From Candidatus Zixiibacteriota bacterium (GTDB lineage: Bacteria > Zixibacteria > MSB-5A5 > CAIYYT01), in NCBI GenBank assembly GCA_023134875.1, contig JAGLUH010000022.1:1-8653 (forward strand): a DNA stretch of 8,653 bases, in the 5' to 3' direction. Numbering within the stretch: position 1 is the stretch's first letter; every line of letters starts with the position of its first letter. The notes under the pieces were generated by a model, which worked only from the letters and a program-made list of their open reading frames with translations, was not told the origin of the DNA and did no database searches. The translations under genes were made by a program, and so were the position numbers. Of this stretch, positions 5,701-8,653 are shown piece by piece.

Positions 5701-6996
5701 TTCCACAGGTTCATGAGAAGGTAATGAAAGCACATCTTCAATGAGGCAAAGGGATTTCAAGAATTCCTTGCTGACCTTGAAACGCAGAGCAAGCAATAGC
5801 TTCTGCTGCCAACTCTTCTCGAACTTGTCGAGCAGCACATCCCGAAACTCGCGCGGCAACCAGCGGGACTGGTAGAATTTTGATATTGCCATTCTCTTGG
5901 GCTGAACGTGCCAGTGGTCTCCCACCCTCGATATCTCTGAGTCGCCCAGTAGTTGGTATAGTGATCTGGCGACAGAATGGTAGCTGGCTGGCAGACCGCA
6001 TTCTGCGTCTTTGAGAATCTCAGGCGGGATTCCTACCAGTTTCATGTCGTCAACTACGGATTCCAGAACAGGTGCGTTATTGTTACCCCGTGAGGAGATG
6101 ACAGCGCGATACTTCGCTTTGAAGATCGCCTTTATCAGGCGCTCGTCATAACACTCGATCCCGGTATGGTCATGCTGAACCGGGGCAAGAGACCTTAGAA
6201 CTTCCCCGAGATAGGTCGGCCTCTCTGCTGCATTCAAGTTGAGTAAGGTGTTAATGAAGGGCACGAGCGGCGCAAATGTAGGCTCTACCTCGCTTTCAGT
6301 GAGTGACACCTGAACAAGTCCGCCCCTGAGTTGGTCAATAAGTTCAGAGGTCAGTGCGCTTGCGTTCTTACTGACAAGCTTCAAGAGCATAATGCCAAAG
6401 GAAAAGTGATCGCTCTGAGGCAATACGACCTCGTTTCTGAGTATCTCAGGCGCGATGTGATGGGGGGTGCCCAGTACTCGCTTGCCCAGCGATGAGCCTA
6501 ACTTGGTGATAAAATCAAAATCGGTCAAATAGAGCTGGTATCCGTGGCTGTCCTCGACCAGTAAGAAGTTGCTGAGTTTTATGTCGCAATGAACAAAGCC
6601 CAGGCAATGGATGTAGTCAATCACATGGCAAAACTTGGTGAGCAACGAAGGGTACAATGCTGCAAACTTCTCGGGCGTAAGTCTTAGTTGATGAGTTTGG
6701 GGAATATAGGGAAATGCAGTAAATGTCAGTGACTGGCTCTCATATGACCCAATTGGTGGAAGTATGTTGGGGTGCCGAAGAACCTGCAAAACATCGTAGG
6801 ATTCCCTTAGCCGTTCCTGAGCTAGTTCAGATCGTTTCCCAGCCTTCTCAGCAGGGCACTTGAGAAATACCTTCCGATTAGATTCAAGGTCCTGAGCTAT
6901 CCAGGAATCGAACAGGCTGCCCGCATTGATCCTCTTGAGAAACCTATAGCCTGCAACCTCGTCCCGACTATGAGAATCGTGCATTTCGTCTGCCAT
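2737..6996 (-). CDS. Multidomain regulator: Ser/Thr-kinase-like, TPR array, GAF, sigma54-type AAA+ and Fis-type HTH
   Basis: A 1,419-residue predicted cytoplasmic signal integrator and transcription activator. Kinase-like domain (about 17-270): nucleotide loop degenerate (INAGSLF), K46 and E65, catalytic loop HCDIKLSN (D138, K140, N143), DFD in place of DFG (159-161), APE (182-184). Residues 285-368 look like the winged-helix remnant of a STAND ATPase module whose ATPase core is absent. TPR repeats about 430-915, for example LYNNLAYTYFDLGTY. GAF 935-1089. AAA+ 1115-1350: Walker A GESGTGKE (K1150), Walker B LLLDEIG (D1214, E1215), arginines in FREDLYYRI. The sigma54-contact loop reads GAATGV instead of GAFTGA. 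C-terminal HTH 1391-1414 (NQSAVARKLGMPLSTLRRRL). The ATG at 6996 follows GGGG by 6 nt; an in-frame GTG at 7044 has no ribosome binding site but would add 16 residues. Upstream of and co-oriented with the peptide and WYL-type genes. No transmembrane segment is seen; ligands unknown. Confidence 0.88.
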   Translation of the reverse strand: MADEMHDSHSRDEVAGYRFLKRINAGSLFDSWIAQDLESNRKVFLKCPAEKAGKRSELAQERLRESYDVLQVLRHPNILPPIGSYESQSLTFTAFPYIPQTHQLRLTPEKFAALYPSLLTKFCHVIDYIHCLGFVHCDIKLSNFLLVEDSHGYQLYLTDFDFITKLGSSLGKRVLGTPHHIAPEILRNEVVLPQSDHFSFGIMLLKLVSKNASALTSELIDQLRGGLVQVSLTESEVEPTFAPLVPFINTLLNLNAAERPTYLGEVLRSLAPVQHDHTGIECYDERLIKAIFKAKYRAVISSRGNNNAPVLESVVDDMKLVGIPPEILKDAECGLPASYHSVARSLYQLLGDSEISRVGDHWHVQPKRMAISKFYQSRWLPREFRDVLLDKFEKSWQQKLLLALRFKVSKEFLKSLCLIEDVLSLPSHEPVELAKGFRSSLLVKAGQLYRACGQVGTAHDCYNKALATGKLPARKRVSVLCDLADMNWKEQKGRYYRQVLHEAWQLARHHNLHRDRLRILHKRLWIYYAMGQPTRALGRLKAIERIAKTAGYVDFYSRTCNLVGLVYRAVGRLEDAKEVFREGVRFLERSGSLKKPVALYNNLAYTYFDLGTYPDCIESAETALKLNSDSTDTMKNTFAYFALASCYTLLGRYDLADLNLTKLLNTEVRAGHIAGIAAYYLQRGWSNLRRSNTDAAFADLTSALRMSSTLENDGHKGKALLYLAMLYHWRGNYEQALSAAKEAHEIFERVGDRVLAVEARLLLLQISAPEVETLDIDQVVEVLDESVAMHNYLGASKCLFCLTASGEEKEALAYLERQSDLKDYLLADATPFTLATRYLVDYWLLSAGQRDGEAISKLKQSYLSLRRASLLFDAITVSDLIASHYARGENHRLATKFLEESLYLARCLSNLAISKRLEKRLTSVRRQDAKGSIKLKALFEISNLLNSLSEYKEVQAEILKYAIRVTGAERGALLIADSGGNRLRVDASYDCDDQSISDIKSISRNVIDSVYGNGEPCLVEDATKNETTREYKSVIQHNILSVACIPLLTRDELVGALYLDHHVLSGLFSSEDYEMIKAVGNFAAIALDHARHVRRLESENIESIRTLQAHGIKTPFISQDPHVIDLLQKLPLIANSTSSVLLVGESGTGKELLADMIHQQSGRSEAPFVKLNCASLGGSMLESELFGVEKGAATGVLPRGGKFEAADGGTLLLDEIGAMPLPTQAKVLRVLENQEFERLGSNRCVSVDVRLISATNQDLQKLIADKQFREDLYYRINTVELKIPPLRERADDIMKLIDHFLSVFGGKKRYTFSPEAKALLTSYVWPGNVRELRNFAERLTLLIPPGIIGIEDLPGDFSRSQESRNVNYIQRKAHEIEKSEINKLLRELNWNQSAVARKLGMPLSTLRRRLKKYRISKEF

Positions 6997-7103
6997 GTTG
7001 GCCCCGTATCTGACAGCTCGCAATAGGCATGAGCCAATGACCACTTCGTAGAGTATCTAACGATGCTCTCAACCAAGGAATGTGATTTGCAGCCGAAGCG
7101 TCA

Positions 7104-7132
7104 ATCAGATTAGCTGGTATATCTTGCGTCAA
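7104..7132 (-). promoter_or_regulatory. Possible sigma70 promoter for the kinase/AAA+ gene
   Basis: Minus strand TTGACG (7132-7127), 17-nt spacer, TCTGAT (7109-7104). The -35 is good (5/6), the -10 is 4/6 but lacks the important second A. It lies about 60 bp before the GTG at 7044 and 110 bp before the preferred ATG. No -24/-12 element and no TTGCCA-N4-TGGCAA palindrome is seen upstream of this gene, so it does not look self-activated. Confidence 0.28.
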
Positions 7133-7290
7133 GTTAATCGGTGCTTAGCTAAGTCAAACCAGCCGCCAGACATTTCCTTTGCTTTCTAATAGGAATTAAC
7201 TACATAATCGAGATTCTATCAAGTCATTTCTTTGCTATCAGGCCGGAACATGGACGTGGACAGTACCCTGGAAGGGCCAAGGAATGAGCA

Positions 7291-7309
7291 ACTGACAGAA
7301 ACTGTCAGT
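7291..7309. repeat. Perfect inverted repeat ACTGACAG-AAA-CTGTCAGT
   Basis: 8-bp arms with a 3-nt spacer. The loop is too short and there is no T-run, so a DNA-binding site is more likely than a terminator. It lies 250-300 bp upstream of the kinase/AAA+ gene and about 220 bp before the dockerin remnant, so which gene it would serve is unclear. Confidence 0.4.
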
Positions 7310-7342
7310 GTCGCGATTCCCAGTCACGCCTGTTGTTGTCAG

Positions 7343-7383
7343 GGGTCAGGCGAAACCGTCCGGTCAGGGTCAGGTTGAAACCG
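7343..7383 (+). repeat. Imperfect direct repeat GGGTCAGG...GAAACCG, two copies
   Basis: GGGTCAGG occurs at 7343-7350 and 7367-7374, followed after 1 and 2 bases by GAAACCG (7352-7358 and 7377-7383). The unit is about 24-25 bp. It could be the edge of a dispersed repeat family or a recombination scar next to the truncated dockerin gene; nothing in the window decides this. Confidence 0.35.
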
Positions 7384-7527
7384 GCCAATACGACCCTCGA
7401 GTCTTATGGTAACACTCATGCAAAACCGGAAAATGCGATCTCCGAGTGCATTAGATCGCTGTTGACTGATCGTTCGTTAGGTCATTCCAGTCTGTGTCAA
7501 GAGTTATCATCGAGGAGAAGTTGGGTC

Positions 7528-7852
7528 ATGGTTTCTCCGGACGGTGCGTCTGGCAGGATTTGGTTGCTGTGCCAGGGGTCTATTATATTGACAGTCAACC
7601 CCGACATCGCTATGGGACCAGGCTGTATTTGCGGTGATTCTGACGGCGACGGCTTGGATACGATCTCGGATGCAGTCTACCTGATATCATATGTCTTCGC
7701 TGGTGGGCCGCCCCCTTGATCCGCTAGCAGCCGGCGACTCTGATTGCGACACGTTAATCACCATCTCTGATGCGGTTTATATCATTGCTTACATCTTCGG
7801 AGGTGGGCTGGAACTGTGCGATCCCGACGACAACGGTGTCACTGACTGTTAG
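7528..7852 (+). pseudogene. Dockerin type I domain remnant, split by a +1 frameshift
   Basis: The first frame (from ATG 7528, with GAGGAG 10 nt upstream) gives a linker and one dockerin unit (DSDGDGLDTISDAVYLISYVFAGGPPP) and stops at TGA 7717-7719. Skipping one base (T7717) gives DPLAAGDSDCDTLITISD, continuing AVYIIAYIFGGG and the usual tail CDPDDNGVTDC, ending at TAG 7850-7852. Together they make a complete two-loop dockerin, a calcium-dependent module that binds cohesins. It normally ends a large secreted protein, but no such body and no signal peptide is present upstream. The break lies beside a run of five C. This is most likely a decayed gene end; an authentic +1 frameshift at CCT-TGA-T or a sequencing error cannot be excluded. 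Confidence 0.65.
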
Positions 7853-7890
7853 CCGCTACTGGAGGAATCAGAACACTTAGCCCAACATAC

Positions 7891-7931
7891 AACCGGCAGT
7901 CTGCATCCCAGCAGACTGCCGGTTTCTTTTT
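7891..7931 (+). terminator. Strong rho-independent terminator after the dockerin remnant
   Basis: A perfect 14-bp stem (AACCGGCAGTCTGC paired with GCAGACTGCCGGTT), a 6-nt loop ATCCCA, then TCTTTTT on the plus strand. It lies 38 bp after the dockerin stop codon and shows that a plus-strand transcription unit ended here. The minus-strand side lacks a comparable T-run, so for the gene at 8030-8506 it is at best a poor terminator. Confidence 0.9.
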
Positions 7932-8029
7932 CGGCTGGAGTAATTGTGGCATGACCTCGTGGTACCAATTTGCCTTAACGAGTTATCGCATGTGCCCATA
8001 TCGGGTTCCTGTAAGAGGACAGTTATAGA

Positions 8030-8506
8030 CTACGATTCTTCCGGTGGTTGCCAGCCCTGTTTTTCAGCCCTTTCGATAATGCGTTTATCAATCAGAGACA
8101 GTTCCTTGCCGTCACGCTTGGCGATTTTATAGGTTATATCTGCAAGTCTAAGGTCTGGGTTGTAGTCAAGGTATTGGACATCGACTTGCGCGCGACGCTT
8201 CTCGTGCGTCTCATAAATGCCGGTTCCTTTGAGAAACGCATTCAGCACATTCACATCACCCTCATCGATCTTGTTTTCGACCTGGCGAATCGCTTTCTCC
8301 CACAGCGACAACATTGACTTTCTGACATCCTCCGCGAATTCCTTCCGCTCAGTAATATGTCTAACCAGAGCCAAGCGACGTTGCACAGTCTTCCTACAGC
8401 AACTCAGAGCTTCAGCAACTTCAGCTTGAGTTCTGCCTAGTACATCACAGTAAATATAAATCTGCCAGTCACGTACGGATGCCTCTTTACTATCTTTCTC
8501 TGACAT
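8030..8506 (-). CDS. HTH protein resembling a phage terminase small subunit
   Basis: A 158-aa cytoplasmic protein. The N-terminal homeodomain-like HTH (residues 24-49) includes RTQAEVAEALSCCRKTVQRR. A central helical region is followed by NKIDEGDVNVLNAFLKGTGI, a pattern typical of small terminase and phage HTH proteins, where the HTH recognises packaging DNA and the helices drive oligomerisation. The C-terminus is charged (KRIIERAEKQGW). The ATG at 8506 has AGGGGG 8 nt upstream. No large terminase or other phage gene follows downstream on its strand; the next 100 bp end in the dockerin terminator. It may be an orphan prophage remnant or a domesticated DNA-binding protein. The family assignment rests on pattern alone. 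Confidence 0.6.
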   Translation of the reverse strand: MSEKDSKEASVRDWQIYIYCDVLGRTQAEVAEALSCCRKTVQRRLALVRHITERKEFAEDVRKSMLSLWEKAIRQVENKIDEGDVNVLNAFLKGTGIYETHEKRRAQVDVQYLDYNPDLRLADITYKIAKRDGKELSLIDKRIIERAEKQGWQPPEES

Positions 8507-8526
8507 GAAACATACCCCCTATTGGT

Positions 8527-8544
8527 GCAAGGTTGGTTCCTTGC
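8527..8544. promoter_or_regulatory. Inverted repeat GCAAGG-N6-CCTTGC upstream of the HTH gene
   Basis: Perfect 6-bp arms with a 6-nt spacer, 20 bp before the ATG at 8506. The place and size suit an autoregulatory operator for the HTH protein, or a leader hairpin. A weak promoter-like pair (TTGGGA, 17 nt, TAAATA) lies just upstream on the minus strand. The dyad is seen; the role is inferred. Confidence 0.35.
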
Positions 8545-8653
8545 TGGTTAATCGTTACGATATTTATGTTCGGAACACGGTTGTCCCAATATGTCCATTT
8601 CTGCAGAAGCCTGAGTCATCGGCCATCATATCCTAACCAGCTTTCCGCCTTTT

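Larger units (their letters stand above)
7045..7527. other. Intergenic region between the kinase/AAA+ gene and the dockerin remnant
   Basis: No convincing gene. A plus-strand frame is open back to a TTG at 7333 in phase with the dockerin remnant, but its translation before about 7528 is Arg- and Ser-rich, lacks a signal peptide and shows no family pattern. The stretch holds a possible minus-strand promoter (7104-7132), an 8-bp palindrome (7291-7309) and a short imperfect direct repeat (7343-7383). The expected body of a dockerin-bearing secreted protein is missing. Confidence 0.5.

Noticed and set aside
7333..7527. N-terminal extension of the dockerin remnant from a TTG at 7333
   Set aside because: The translation is Arg/Ser-rich without signal peptide or family pattern and includes the direct repeats. 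A start at 7528 with GAGGAG upstream is better supported.
7877..7999. Minus-strand 41-residue ORF after the terminase-like gene (ATG 7999 with AGGAA upstream)
   Set aside because: A ribosome-binding-like sequence is present, but the frame runs through the terminator hairpin and shows no protein-like pattern. At most it is the broken start of a lost downstream gene.
8569..8579. TGTTC-G-GAACA dyad as an SOS/LexA-type box
   Set aside because: The arms are only 5 bp with a 1-nt spacer and do not fit known LexA spacings.
1..8653. CRISPR arrays, rRNA genes, toxin-antitoxin pairs or a replication origin
   Set aside because: No regularly spaced repeats, rRNA-like sequence, adjacent small toxin/antitoxin ORFs or iteron clusters were seen.

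Overview
The window most likely comes from an uncultured anaerobic bacterium of the FCB or Zixibacteria kind. This is inferred from the tandem dockerin style of the gene remnant near 7.6-7.85 kb (loops of the DSDGDG...ISDAVYLISYVF type ending in CDPDDNGVTDC), from the moderate GC content, and from a giant kinase-TPR-GAF-AAA+ regulator of a sort common in such genomes. The sequence itself cannot fix the taxon.

Layout. Left edge (1-1.46 kb): the 3' end of a tRNA-like gene, an antisense reading frame that runs into it, and an IS256-family element with an intact DDE catalytic core but no transposase N-terminus and no left end. Centre (1.5-7.04 kb, all minus strand): three genes that appear to form one regulatory locus. 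First in transcription order is a protein of about 1,420 residues (Ser/Thr-kinase-like domain, TPR array, GAF domain, sigma54-type AAA+ domain, Fis-type HTH). A 294-bp gap follows, then a 78-residue secreted acidic peptide, then a DeoR/WYL-type HTH regulator. Right (7.05-8.65 kb): a 480-bp stretch with short repeats, a frameshifted dockerin remnant on the plus strand, a strong intrinsic terminator, and a phage-terminase-small-subunit-like HTH protein on the minus strand.

The most interesting part is the 294-bp gap between the kinase/AAA+ gene and the peptide gene. It holds two copies of the palindrome TTGCCA-N4-TGGCAA with centres exactly 63 bp apart (six helical turns). Downstream of them, and facing the peptide gene, lies a near-consensus -24/-12 element (CGGCACG-N4-TTGTA). 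The predicted start site is 44 nt before the peptide ATG, which carries a strong ribosome binding site. This is the classic geometry of an enhancer-dependent sigma54 promoter (sites at about -131 and -194), next to a gene encoding a sigma54-activator-type protein. The proposed circuit is that the kinase/TPR/GAF regulator senses a signal, binds the two palindromes and switches on a secreted peptide plus a second regulator. The C-terminus of the peptide aligns in register with one dockerin calcium-loop-plus-helix unit.

Three points argue for caution. The sigma54-contact loop of the activator is GAATGV instead of GAFTGA. The -12 element ends in GT instead of GC. A weak sigma70-like promoter also overlaps the distal palindrome, so a repressor/operator reading remains possible.
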